This document shows positions 24,628 through 35,099 of a stretch of DNA of 64,000 nucleotides, in pieces (position 1 is the stretch's first letter; each line of letters opens with the position of its first letter). The notes beneath the pieces are model-generated. The model was not told where the DNA came from and did not search any database. It was given only the letters and a program-made list of their open reading frames with translations. The stretch spans positions 181,919,253 to 181,983,252 of the forward strand of contig OV884060.1 in NCBI GenBank assembly GCA_930367215.1. The letters run 5' to 3'. A program made the position numbers and the translations under genes. The stretch is from Pollenia angustigena. Lineage: Eukaryota; Arthropoda; Insecta; Diptera; Polleniidae.

Positions 24628-25770
24628 TTAAACTTCAACTGGTAGGTCCTTGGCCAAATCCCGCCTAATCTGAGAATTCCTAGCTATACCCTTGGTTATT
24701 CTATTCTCTGTTATCCTAACACTCACCTGTCTATGTCGTCTGAATAATATAACCAGTGTAACCGCCATGCCCATTAGCAGGGCGAAAGTTGTAATACCTA
24801 TCGTTAGTGTCACTACCTTGTGGGCGTATAGTTCGTTTATCTCTTTAATATTCTTCTTCTGTGCTAGGACTATGTCCTCAAATAACAGCGGTCTTTCTGG
24901 ATTGAAACTAGTTTCCCTAGGTGGAATTGCGAAACTTTGCTCGAACTTTGTCCACCTGTTGGTAAACGTTAGGTCACCTAGAGTGATCGTACAATTGTTG
25001 AAGTGAATGTAGTAATGGCCCTGCAATCTGAGCCCACGGCTGTCGCATGTGCTTTTAAGGTTAGTCAGGTTGGCGTTGATGACTATTACCTTGCTGTCGT
25101 CTATCCGGGTGATGTCAGGTTTTATATTTTTCACCATCCTGCACGGTTGTCTAATCACGCAGCTTCGCGACTCTTTCAACTCAAAAACCGCGCTGCCCTC
25201 CTCGTAGGCGAGTGTTCGTTCTCCTATTTTTATTACGCATTCCATTCCTTCGTCTATCTGTAGCTTTTCCTCATTAGGTACAGGGATGATGACGGTTTTT
25301 TTGAGTGAAATCTTTTCTAGCGGTACCTTGATGATTAAATTTATAGTTCTGCTTTGGCTTGTCACTATGCCGATTTTGATGTCCTTTAATTTTTCGACAT
25401 CTATGTTAAACGTTTCTATTTCCTCCTGGGTTAAGAGAGTAGGTGAAAAAACTCCCAATCTCGCTGATAACACTGTTTGTTGTAGATTTTCGATTTTCCT
25501 CTTAAGTATGTTGATCTTGAAAAGTTGTAGGACTGCGAGATTTTCTTTGATGAGGTTTTGGTTCATGTCCTCAACTTAGTTAATCTTTCTTTTAATTACC
25601 TGCCTGTCCGTCAATATGACGTCCTTCAGTGTTTGCATAGACTTGTTGAAATTGTCGTTAATAACTATCTGTTGATTAAAACCTTCGATCAGCTGGTGGT
25701 TGTTTTCTGTCATCACTCTTTGCTGTTCTTCGATTTACTTTCTATCCTCTTCGTCCATTGTTCCGAACTC
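24628..25770 (-). pseudogene. Envelope (F-like/errantivirus type) C-terminal region, left-arm copy
   Basis: The frame at 25566-24628 gives the ectodomain of a gypsy-type envelope, a C-terminal transmembrane helix (TLTIGITTFALLMGMAVTLV) and a basic cytoplasmic tail. The copy is cut at 25770, right after the fusion-peptide region, where it abuts the antisense-oriented integrase. An in-frame stop lies near 25724. The N-terminal signal peptide and surface domain are absent here. Errantivirus envelopes are homologous to baculovirus F proteins and mediate membrane fusion; this copy cannot encode a complete one. Confidence 0.8.
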
Positions 25771-25776
25771 CCTTGC

Positions 25777-26979
25777 ACTCTACCACTCAGCCGCCTGCCA
25801 ACTGAGGAAGTGAACATAGGTGCAATAACTAGGTCGGAAGCCAAGAGGATGGAAAACCAGAATAGGCAAACAAGAGGGGTGAGGGATGAATCAGAGACTG
25901 ATAGAAACAATAAGCAAGAGGATAATACGACGTACTTAACGGACGAAAGGGATATACATAATGTGATTAAATCATTTCACGACACCCCGTTGGGAGGACA
26001 CCAAGGCGCACTTAAAACATATTTCCGCATAAGATCACAATATAAATGGGCCGGTATGCAGGGCCAAATTAAGAAGTATGTTGCCTCCTGCAAGCTTTGT
26101 CAACAAAATAAAAGTTCGAGAATAGATAGGATGCCAATTACCCTGACCACAATCCCTAATTTGCCTTTTGAGAGAATTTTCATGGATATTGTGGGACCTT
26201 TACCCGAATCTTCAAGCGGCAACAAATATATAGTAACTTTCTTAGACGATTTTTCTAAATACCTTGCCTGCGCAGCTATCCCCAACATGGAGGCGACAAC
26301 AGTGGCAAGAGAGTTCTTCAGGGAAATAATTGCACGATTCTTCATCCCCAAGATCCTGGTGACGGATAACGGAAGTAATTTTACTTCGAAATTATTCAAA
26401 GAAGTTTGCAAAATGCTTGGAGTGAAAAACATTTATACAACACCGTATCATCCCCAATCCAATGGATCTTTGGAAAGGACGCATAGACCCCTGGCAGAAT
26501 ATTTAAGGAGTTTTGTGAAACTTGACGGAACTAACTGGGATGAATGGCTGCATCATGCCATGCATGTACACAATAATACCAGACATTCGTCCACTAAGCA
26601 AACACCGAATAGGGTCCTGTACGGATTCGAATTTGAAATACCTGTGAGGCTCAAAAAACAGCCAGCGCCTCTCTATAACATAAATGATTACAGCAAGATC
26701 CTCAGGTATCAGATTCAACGAAGTTATGAAGTCGTGAGGCAAAACCAGGTTCGAGCAAAGGAAAAATCAAAACAATATTATGACAAGGGCACGAGGACTA
26801 GACATTTTAGGACAGGACAAATGGTTTGGCTAAAGAATCAGGCGCGAAAAAATAAATTCTCACCTATATGGCTGGGTCCCTACGAAGTTACGGGAGTACC
26901 AACACCGGTCAATGTAAGAATAAGACACAAGAACTCGGAAAAGGTTTATCACAACAATTTAATAAAGCTAGCGAAATAA
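25777..26979 (+). CDS. Ty3/gypsy integrase region of pol (partial)
   Basis: An open frame ends at TAA 26977-26979. It contains a zinc-binding HHCC module (GGHQGALKTYF then CKLCQQNK), the catalytic core with FMDIVGPLP, TDNGSNF and SLERTHR blocks carrying the D, D and E residues, and a C-terminal GPYEV domain. The upstream protease, reverse transcriptase and RNase H are missing: the frame opens at the palindrome junction (25770/25771), where antisense env begins. It is on the plus strand, opposite to the LTR orientation, and in the same sense as the right-arm env. Confidence 0.9.
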   Translation, partial: TLPLSRLPTEEVNIGAITRSEAKRMENQNRQTRGVRDESETDRNNKQEDNTTYLTDERDIHNVIKSFHDTPLGGHQGALKTYFRIRSQYKWAGMQGQIKKYVASCKLCQQNKSSRIDRMPITLTTIPNLPFERIFMDIVGPLPESSSGNKYIVTFLDDFSKYLACAAIPNMEATTVAREFFREIIARFFIPKILVTDNGSNFTSKLFKEVCKMLGVKNIYTTPYHPQSNGSLERTHRPLAEYLRSFVKLDGTNWDEWLHHAMHVHNNTRHSSTKQTPNRVLYGFEFEIPVRLKKQPAPLYNINDYSKILRYQIQRSYEVVRQNQVRAKEKSKQYYDKGTRTRHFRTGQMVWLKNQARKNKFSPIWLGPYEVTGVPTPVNVRIRHKNSEKVYHNNLIKLAK

Positions 26980-27823
26980 GTATTGACAAAAGTGGTAGAG
27001 TGCAAGGGAATAGATTTTGATATTTTCAAGTAAAAAGGGTAGTTTTCGTTTTTTTTTCCTTCTGGTATATTTAGTTTTAAAGAGTATGAGTTACTCCATT
27101 TTCGTTTCTAGTTACTTTGGCTCGAAACCAAAGGTACGGGACGAAGATGGAATACAAGTAGGATACTCAGCAAACACTGATCAGGTTCCTATGCTGCACC
27201 ACCATGGTTAGTTTGCCTACAACAGGGGAAATTAGTGCGAAAATTCGATACGATTTCAACTGACGGCAAACGCTATGGGGGGTGTAAAGGAAAAATTTGG
27301 GGTAAACATAAAAAGGATCAAAAAAGTATCAAGAAGATAACAAAGGAAGGTGGTAGTACCAATAATAGTAAACTGAGCCCATATAATATAAGGGAAGTGT
27401 ATCCGTCAACCCATTCTCTAATCCTAGTTACTTTGGCTCGAAACCGGGATGAGGAGAGAATGTAAGGGCGATACTCGAGAAAAATAACAGAAAATGTGGG
27501 TAAAAATAAGGTGATAAACCAAGGGGAAAAAAGGGGGGAATATGACCAAACGGGTCATTAAGAAATAAAGGAATTAACCAGAAAGAATGTTAGAAATAAA
27601 GACAGGACCAGGACGGTCACAAAATGAAAAAAAAAAGAAAGTTTAAGCAAGATACTCGGGAGTAAAACTAAAATACATAAACAGGGGGAAATGACCAGAA
27701 GGGTCATATAACGAAGATGAAACGCAAGGTAGAAATCTAAATAAACTCTCCATTTTAAACGCACTCTACACTTAAGCACTTTGACAGGAGCTTCTTGGCT
27801 TATATGTAGTAAAATTACAGATA
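26980..27823 (+). other. Spacer between integrase and Tc1-A
   Basis: No recognisable gene. The string CTAGTTACTTTGGCTCGAAA occurs twice (about 27109 and 27426) in a purine-rich setting with many GGGAAAT / GGTCAT motifs. Short open frames (27017-27211 and 27235-27465) have no family resemblance. In gypsy elements the env splice acceptor lies in this interval; I could not place it with confidence. Confidence 0.4.
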
Positions 27824-28149
27824 TACAGTGAGAAGCCTAAATCAAGGTACCTCTTTTGAAATAAAACAATATGTAAATTTTTTTAAAAAACAAGTAAGAA
27901 AGTTTGTGTTATTTCATCCTATATTGTAAAATTATTCATACTAGTGTTCGCCTTATGGTCAAAATTCGACCATAACTTTTTTTGTAAATATGAAGAAAAC
28001 CTAAATCATCTAAGTATATATGAATTTATTTGTTTCGAGCATTTATTTTTTCCTTCAAAGTGGATCGATTTGGCGAGGGACCAACCTTCGGTTCATAATT
28101 TATCTTCTACGTGAGTTAATTTAATTTTGTAAGTTTAGTATAAAAAATA

Positions 28150-28490
28150 TCAATTGAAAAACAAAAAACTATCAAAAAGTCTCCTTTATATATTGTCATC
28201 CACTCAGGACGTTGCACATTTAATTTTATGTTTCTATGTCTAATATCAACGAAAATGAATCAAAGTACCAAAAAGCCCCCATTACATGTTCTTATTCACT
28301 CAGTTTAATGTATAATTTTATCGTTATAGGTCGAATATTAACGAAAATTCAAAAAGTTCCAGATGAAAAACAAAAAATACCAGCATTTTTTATCTTATAG
28401 GTTATCACTCACTCAGGATCTTACACCTATAATATTATGTTTCTAAGTTCTATATTATAGAAAATTTAAAAATTATCACATGAAGCACAG
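28150..28490. repeat. Degenerate tandem repeat, about 110-bp unit
   Basis: Three diverged units each contain a CACTCAGGA-type string, a TTTATGTTTCTA-type string and an AACGAAAAT-type string in the same order. They lie inside Tc1-A, upstream of Tc1-B. Confidence 0.5.
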
Positions 28491-29168
28491 AAAAGTAAAA
28501 AAAAGAAATTTAGTTTCCCATAATTCCCCTTTGTTTCTCCCCATAGAGGTTCGGTTGACAAACAAAGGAAGAAAGCGTTCTTAACTGTTTTGCCTGGTCT
28601 GATTTATATATGTAGTCGAAATATTCGAAAACCGGTTTCTGAATAATGTCGAATAATCGATCACCCTAACTTTTTATTATTTGATAATTGAAATTAAATT
28701 TTTATTTATTTATTTTGCATTTGTGTTAGTAACAATTTTGAACGCTTATAACTCTGAAATTATTGAACAGATTTTAATAAAATATACATTGTGCACTTCT
28801 TTGAGTAAATACCTCTTAAATGGTGTATATTTTGTTCAAATCGGTTGACATACAGAGGAGGAAAGTGTTCTTAACTGTTTTGCCTTAGCCGATTTATATA
28901 TAGATACTACAGTCTAGCAAAATTATGCACTCTTATTCTAAGAAACAACCATAAAATATCCTTAAGTACCTGGCAACTCCATAATTTTGCATAGCAAAAG
29001 TCTTGGTACTCTCTAAAGTGATCTATGTTTTAGTATTGGCATAGCTATTATGCTAAATTTTTTTTTTCTTTCTACATTAATGAGGGTACATTTAGAATGT
29101 ATACAAAGTTATTTCTTGTTGATATCAGTAGCAATAATTGTTTTTTATTGAAAAAAGTGTTAAATAAA

Positions 29169-29669
29169 ATGACTCGCAAGGAGGTATGGATTGAGGAGCA
29201 CAATATTATTATTAATAATCATAGATTGGGAAAATCATATTCTGAAATTGCGCAAATAACTAATAGAAGTAAGTCAACAATACGAAAGTTAATAAATCGC
29301 TTTCAAAAAGAAAAACTAGTAGAAAATAAGACCAGATCTGGGCGTCATTGCGAGCTTAGTATCCGAGAAGAAAGAAAAATAGTGTATTTAATTAGGAATG
29401 ACCCCTTTAAAAGTGCACCAAAGATTGCTGCCGAGTTAAAAAAGTCCATGGACAAAAGTGTTTCCGCGGATACAGTACGAAGATCAATCAAAAGAGCTGG
29501 GTACAACGCTTGTACAGCACCCAAAAAGAACTATATAAAGAAGTCAACCAAAAAAAGCGAATTGATTTTGCAAATAAATATAAAACAAAGCCAACTGAGT
29601 TTTGGGATAAGGTTATTTTCTCGGATGAGTCAAATTAAAACATTTGTGGCTCAGACGGACGTGCTTTAG
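29169..29669 (+). pseudogene. Tc1-family transposase, N-terminal half
   Basis: Starts at an ATG at 29169. It contains a helix-turn-helix DNA-binding region (SKSTIRKLINRFQKE), a second paired-like helix region (RKIVYLIRNDPFKSAPKIAA) and just reaches the first catalytic block (FSDESN, in a shifted frame near 29620) before the palindrome centre at 29682. There is at least one frameshift and the catalytic domain is lost. Confidence 0.8.
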
Positions 29670-29822
29670 TATGGAGGAAGCAAATTCAATTCGCTTTTTT
29701 TTGAATTCGCTTATATAGGGCTTTTTGGGTGCTGTACGAGCGTTGTACCCAGCTCTTTTGATTGATCTTCGTACTGTATCCGCGGAAACACTTTTGTCCA
29801 TGGACTTTTTTAACTCGGCAGC

Positions 29823-31041
29823 CAGGGTTGTTAGATGTGACGATTTTTCGTCATTTTGACGATTTTTTTGTGAAAATACAGTAAAATGACGATTGACGAT
29901 TTTTAAACTAAAAGTAATAGTGTTATGACGATTTTCTGGCATCAGTAAAACAGAATATAAAAAATTATACAAAAATTATTAGAAATTAAACAAAAATAGT
30001 TGTTCTCCCATCATAAACCAGGTGGTTTTCATTAGAAGCACAAGTAACTCGAATTCTACAATTAAATGAATGCCCCGATTTGCGTCGGTCCTATTTGGTC
30101 CGCTTTTTAAAAATTGGTTAAATCCGCTTTGCGTTTTAATGATTTCGATTTGCGTCGCTACATACGATTTCATTTGTTCGCTGAAGTCATAATCATATGT
30201 GAAGAATTTTTCTATTTGAGTGTAAAAAGGCGAATTCCCATTGAATTCTGTTACGTAAGTTATTCTAACACTCTATTTACATGATGAATTTTATGACGTC
30301 CAATTTTAGACGTTTTTTTTTTGTTTGGTAGCAAGCGGTGTAGAGAAGAAAGAGGAAGAGAAAACAGAAATCATGTCTATTTTTCTACCCCTCTTTCTTC
30401 TCTACACCGCTTGCTTCCAAACAAATTCATAAAATTCATCATGTAATTTAAGTGTAAGTATAGTTGAGTGTTAGGAAGTAAGAAGTTAGTTCTTAATAAG
30501 AAGTTGTGTAGAAAAATGAGTGCAAAGTTTGGAACTAAAATTGGACGTCATAAATCGTTTCAAGTCGGCTAAAAGACTGTTGATTTAGACAACCCCTTGG
30601 TTTATCACCTTCAACAGTAAAAACACTTAATGATAGCGCTAAAAATTAATCATTTAAAGATAGCTCGAGTTAACAGCAAATGAGATTTTATTTTTTATTT
30701 AATGTTTTTTGAATATGGATAAATTAAATAAATAAATGTATGTTATGTTTTTATGAAAATATATTTTTTCTTATGTATTTCTTTTCAAATGATAAATATA
30801 TTTCAGCCCACTTGCTGAAGTAAATAGAATAAAACTTAACCTTATCACTTTCTTTATCATAAATTTAATTTCTTGATAAAAATTTAGATTTTTGAACCAC
30901 TCAATGCAATAAATTGTCTCCAATTTGTAAAATTTAAATATTTGACGATTTGTTGACGATTTTGTTAACTTTCCATGACGATTTTGACGAATTTTGTTGA
31001 AACTTTTGACGATTTTTAAAGAAAAAAGCCTAACAACCCTG
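29823..31041. mobile_element. 1,219-bp hAT-type MITE with TGACGATTTTT repeats
   Basis: Ends CAGGGTTGTTAG and CTAACAACCCTG are inverted, with an 8-bp duplication TCGGCAGC (29815-29822 and 31042-31049). Subterminal arrays of TGACGATTTTT occur at both ends. No transposase. It carries a nested CACT-ended MITE. Confidence 0.85.
30269..30454. mobile_element. 186-bp foldback MITE with CACT ends, copy 1
   Basis: Left end CACTCTATTTACATGATG and right end CATCATGTAATTTAAGTG are inverted; inner arms pair through AGCAAGCGGTGTAGAGAAG. Flanked by TAA (30266-30268 and 30455-30457). This is the innermost level of the nest. Confidence 0.75.
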
Positions 31042-31287
31042 TCGGCAGCAATCTTTGGTGCACTTTTAAAGGGGTCATTCCTAATTAAAGACACTATTTT
31101 TCTTTCTTCTCGGATACTAAGCTTGCAATGACGCCCAGATCTGGTCTTATTTTCTACTCGTTTTATTTATTGCTACTGATATCAACAAGAAATAACTCTG
31201 AATACATTCTAAATGTACCCTCATTAATGTAGAAAGAAAAAACATTTAACATAATAGCTATGCCAATACTAAAACATAGATCACTTT

Positions 31288-31946
31288 CACTCAGTTTAGA
31301 TGAGGGCTTTTACGACGTCGCTTTGTCGACGTCTCTTTTGGTTTGTTGGTGAGCGGTGTAGAAAAGAAAGAGGGGTTAACAAAATGACTCGTTTTGTATT
31401 TTGCATGTCGTTTTTTACATTTCTCTTTTAACTTTTTCTGTTTACGTTTTATTCTTTTTCTTACTTTGAAGTGTGCGGTTGAAAATACAGTGAGACCTCG
31501 ATTATCGATAATAGACGGGATCGGCAGAATTCTTGATTATTTATTTTTTTTTGGTGTGTTTCTTATTTTATGTAAATATATAACGTTTTATTATGTAAAC
31601 ATGAGGAAAAAAGTAAATTTGGCAGAACATGCTTCCACACCGTTAAGATATTCTCTTTCTTCGTTTATTTAAATTTCTTTTGATTGTTCAAAATTTAACG
31701 AAAAAAAGATAATTTGTTTATAATTTCGGATAATAGAGGCAATTTAAATCAGTGCAAAAAAATGTTTGTTTTCCATTTTATTGAAGCTGCCGGTTAATCG
31801 AATGACGGGTAATAAAGGCCATACTGTAAATAAAAAAAAGACATGCAACATAAAATCATCGTATGAACGCAAAGAGATTTTGGAAGTTGCTTTAAAAGGG
31901 AATCAAGATAAAACGACGTCGTAAAAGCCCTCATGTGAATTGAGTG
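31288..31946. mobile_element. 659-bp MITE with CACTCA ends, copy 2
   Basis: Left end CACTCAGTTTAGATGAGGGC and right end the inverse of CACTCAATTCACATGAGGGC, each followed by TTTTACGACGTCG. Flanked by TTT (31285-31287 and 31947-31949). It shares the CACTC...TACATGA / GACGTC pattern and the AGCGGTGTAGA-AAGAAAGAGG core with 30269-30454. Confidence 0.75.
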
Positions 31947-32189
31947 TTTAGAGAGTACCAAGACTTTTGCTGTGCAAAATTATGGAGTTGCCAGGTACTT
32001 AAGGATATTTTATGGTTGTTTCTTAGAATAAGAGTGCATCATTTTGCTAGACTGTAGTATATGAATGATTTTACAATATAGGATAAAATAACACAAACTT
32101 TCTTACTTGTTTTTTAAAAAATTTTAGATATTGTTTTATTTCAAAAGAGGTACCTTGACTTATGCTTCTCACTGTATGTACATATACAC

Positions 32190-32715
32190 ATTCTTGTCAA
32201 CTAATTATTATTTCCAACATTGACATTGCAAGAAACTCCCTTCCGCAAACGGCGTGTCCACCTGAAATAAAAACCGGACTTTAGTATAGGTTACTCTATA
32301 ATTCAAAATAAATTAAAATATAACTCGCAGTTCACACGAGGATGGTCCTGCAGTGGAAAGGGCAACAGTCCCAGATGGCTGAAAGAAGAAAAGGAATTAG
32401 TATAAATTCAATAAGAAAATTCAATTCAAACAAAACGTACCGGCTAGGAGCCATTCGGCCTGGTGTGGGCCGAAGGGACCATCCTTTAGTCCTAACGGGG
32501 CACCGTCCGGGCTCACGATCATCTTTGGAGCATTCTGGTCAAGTAAGAATCTCCTGTTGAAAGTAACAAAAATAAATATCAGAAGAACAAGGGGAACTAC
32601 GTAGTTATTCGGCACCCAGAGGACGCCCGACTTACCCTGAAATACCGACAGATTGTGGTTTGGTAGCTTTTCTAACTAAAATCCCTGCTTCAGTATCTAT
32701 TCGTAGGACTAATGG
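32190..32715 (-). other. Possible spliced exons on the strand opposite to env
   Basis: On the minus strand three acceptor-like sites (TTACTTTCAACAG near 32554, TTTTCTTCTTTCAG near 32380, TTTTTATTTCAG near 32261) and two donor-like sites (GGGTAAGTC near 32638, CGGTACGT near 32441) define introns of about 64-80 bp. The exons between them stay open in a consistent phase, with a GLKDGPFGPHQAEW-type string near 32460-32500. No protein family recognised. The upstream exon would overlap the env signal-peptide region read on the plus strand, so one reading must be fortuitous. Confidence 0.3.
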
Positions 32716-34162
32716 TACTGCTCGCTAGCCCCGGAATTCGTGCGGAACTGTTCATTGAGAAGCTGGAGTCACACAGTGGGTTTACGGAAATTTATATGGG
32801 CACCACCCAACTTGTGAAAAAGTATGATTACATCATCCACGTGATTAATTTAGAAAACATAGGTGCTGTGATAAAACAATTCCATCATAACTTGGACATC
32901 ATTGGGGAACTACCACACTGCGACATGGCCAGATCCCAGCTGCATGAAATGGAGGACTCCCTCCACACACTGTTGCCGCGACGGAAAACCAGAGGGCTGG
33001 TAATCGCAGGAGGATCCCTCTTAAAGTTTGTTTTCGGAACAACGGACGAAGAGGATAGACAGAATATCGCAGAACAGCAAAGAGTGATGACAGAAAAAAA
33101 ACCACCAGCTTATCGAAGGTTTTATTCAACAGATAGTTATTAACGACAATTTCAACAAGTCTATGCAAACACTGAAGGACGTCATATTGACGGACAGGCA
33201 GACAATTAAAAGAAAGATTAACCAAGTTGAGGACATGAACCAAAACCTCATCAAAGAAAATCTCGCAGTCCTACAACTTTTCAAGATCAACATACTTAAG
33301 AGGAAAATCGAAAATCTACAACAAACAGTGTTATCAGCGAGATTGGGAGTTTTTTCACCTACTCTCTTAACCCAGGAGGAAATAGAAACGTTTAACATCG
33401 ATGTCGAAAAATTAAAGGACATCAAAATCGGCATAGTGACAAGCCAAAGCAGAACTATAAATTTAATCATCAAGGTACCGCTAGAAAAGATTTCACTCAA
33501 AAAAACCGTCATCATCCCTGTACCTAATGAGGAAAAGCTACAGATAGACGAAGGAATGGAATGCGTAATAAAAATAGGAGAACGAACACTCGCCTACGAG
33601 GAGGGCAGCGCGGTTTTTGAGTTGAAAGAGTCGCGAAGCTGCGTGATTAGACAACCGTGCAGGATGGTGAAAAATATAAAACCTGACATCACCCGGATAG
33701 ACGACAGCAAGGTAATAGTCACCAACGCCAACCTGACTAACCTTAAAAGCACATGCGACAGCCGTGGGCTCAGATTGCAGGGCCATTACTACATTCACTT
33801 CAACAATTGTACGATCACTCTAGGTGACCTAACGTTTACCAACAGGTGGACAAAGTTCGAGCAAAGTTTCGCAATTCCACCTAGGGAAACTAGTTTCAAT
33901 CCAGAAAGACCGCTGTTATTTGAGGACATAGTCCTAGCACAGAAGAAGAATATTAAAGAGATAAACGAACAAGGTAGTGACACTAACGATAGGTATTACA
34001 ACTTTCGCCCTGCTAATGGGCATGGCGGTTACACTGGTTATATTATTCAGACGACAGAGACAGGTGAGTGTTAGGATAACAGAGAATAGAATAACCAAGG
34101 GTATAGCTAGGAATTCTCAGATTAGGCGGGATTTGGCCAAGGACCTACCAGTTGAAGTTTAA
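32679..34162 (+). pseudogene. Envelope (F-like/errantivirus type), right-arm copy, frameshifted
   Basis: A hydrophobic leader (YLFVGLMVLLAS, from 32694) precedes a surface region (to about 33000), a furin-like RKTR site followed by a glycine-rich fusion-peptide-like segment ending in KFVFGT (about 32983-33050), a long ectodomain, a membrane helix near 33985-34050 and a basic tail ending at 34162. The frame is broken by an insertion in an A-run near 33100 and by an 11-bp deletion (relative to the left arm) near 33970. No in-frame start codon is seen upstream of the leader, which is consistent with a spliced env message in this family. Confidence 0.8.
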
Positions 34163-34438
34163 TGTGTGCTTCCTTACAAGAGTACGTTTCTCAAGAAATT
34201 CTTAAAACAACCCTCCTGTATGTTCTTTTCAAAACCAACTAAAGTATTTTTTTTTTTTTTTTTATGAATACGCATATCATCAATTTTTTGCTAATCGCTG
34301 ATATTGCATCTTTGTAATTTGAGTTATTCATGGTGTCATTGTCTTTTTGTTTTTTTTTTATACACATATATGTAAAGTGAGGTCAAGCCAAATCACAATT
34401 AAATCGAAAGTAGGCGGTGCACAACAAAGTCTCTAAAG

Positions 34439-35099
34439 ATGGCCAACACTTTTTGCAAATACAAACATAAAAACAGGGCCCTAGAGCTGATACATGGGGA
34501 TTACAACACTATAAAAAACAACGGCTGGCTTAGCGACCAACACATCGACATCTTTTTTAAAATGGGTGCTCGATACAACCCTCACACCTCTGCAGGCAGA
34601 ACAGGTACACGTTTTTAATGCACAATTTTACATGGCACTAAAACTGTGGAGTCTTGACCCCTCCAACGAGAGGAATATCGGCAGGATTCAAAGAGCAACA
34701 CACAAAGCCGATTTAGCGAAAAAGACTCTCGTGTTTTTCCCGGTAATTGAGCAAAACCACTGGACCTTGGGCGTAGTGTCCGACAAAAGGGTTATATTTT
34801 TCGACTCCCTCAGACCCCACAATCTAGAGACACCGGCGCGTTATATCTCCAATTTGTACCGCTCCATAGGGCACCCTCTTAAGGAAGTTCCGTTAGTCTA
34901 TGCGAAATGCCCTCAACAGAACAATACAGTAGATTGCGGTATTCACACCATACGGCACGCAGACTACTGTATGAAAAGGTTTAGCAAGGGCTTGGGTATA
35001 CAGTTCCCACCAAACGAGGTGGACATGTCCCAATGCGGCATCACACGGAACCTCTTGACTAAGGTTTTAGAACGTTGGTCAAAACGAACAAATAACTAG
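34439..35099 (+). CDS. Ulp1/SENP-like cysteine protease (C48), right-arm copy
   Basis: The 177-residue core is identical in sequence to the left-arm copy: catalytic H in NHWTLGVV, D in FFDSLRPHN and C in VDCGIHT. The ATG at 34439 opens an N-terminal segment that changes frame by one base at 34551-34562. No AUG begins the main frame (it would need a GTG at 34566). It starts about 280 bp after the env stop and reads in the same direction as env, as an extra gene 3' of env. Confidence 0.8.

Larger units (their letters stand above)
20045..25770 (-). repeat. Left arm of the retroelement palindrome
   Basis: An inverted copy of 33044-37414. After removing the two insertions (20862-21398 and 21790-22829) the arm is about 4.1 kb; the right arm is longer by about 230 bp because of one indel near 35410-35640. 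Encoded proteins of the two arms are almost identical (the 177-residue Ulp1 core is the same in both), so the duplication is young. Differences cluster near the inner end (about 25700-25770). Confidence 0.85.
29682..31210 (-). pseudogene. Inverted copy of the Tc1-B transposase fragment, interrupted
   Basis: Minus-strand sequence at 31042-31150 and 29682-29822 repeats the transposase fragment of 29169-29580 (SVSADTVRRSIKRAGYNA block near 29730-29790). It is split by the hAT-type MITE at 29823-31041, and the extreme N-terminus is partly deleted near 31150. Confidence 0.75.
28910..32054. mobile_element. Tc1-B: palindromic Tc1 element with two left ends
   Basis: Ends CAGTCTAGCAAAATTATGCA and its inverse are flanked by TA (28908-28909 and 32055-32056). 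The plus-strand half (28910-29681) and the minus-strand half (29682-32054) are inverted copies of the same 5' region including the N-terminal half of a transposase, so the element consists of two left ends joined head to head. The right half is further interrupted by 29823-31041 and 31288-31946. Confidence 0.8.
27826..32174. mobile_element. Tc1-A: Tc1/mariner-type element carrying Tc1-B
   Basis: Inverted ends of at least 115 bp starting CAGTGAGAAGC, flanked by TA (27824-27825 and 32175-32176). The left arm is 27826-about 27943 and the right arm about 32057-32174; they match through CAAGGTACCTCTTTTGAAAT and ACAAGTAAGAAAGTTTGTGT. No transposase of its own remains. Confidence 0.8.

Noticed and set aside
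24692..25579. Plus-strand frames opposite env in the left arm
   Set aside because: They mirror frames at 33126-33983 on the opposite strand of the other arm and are antisense shadows of env.
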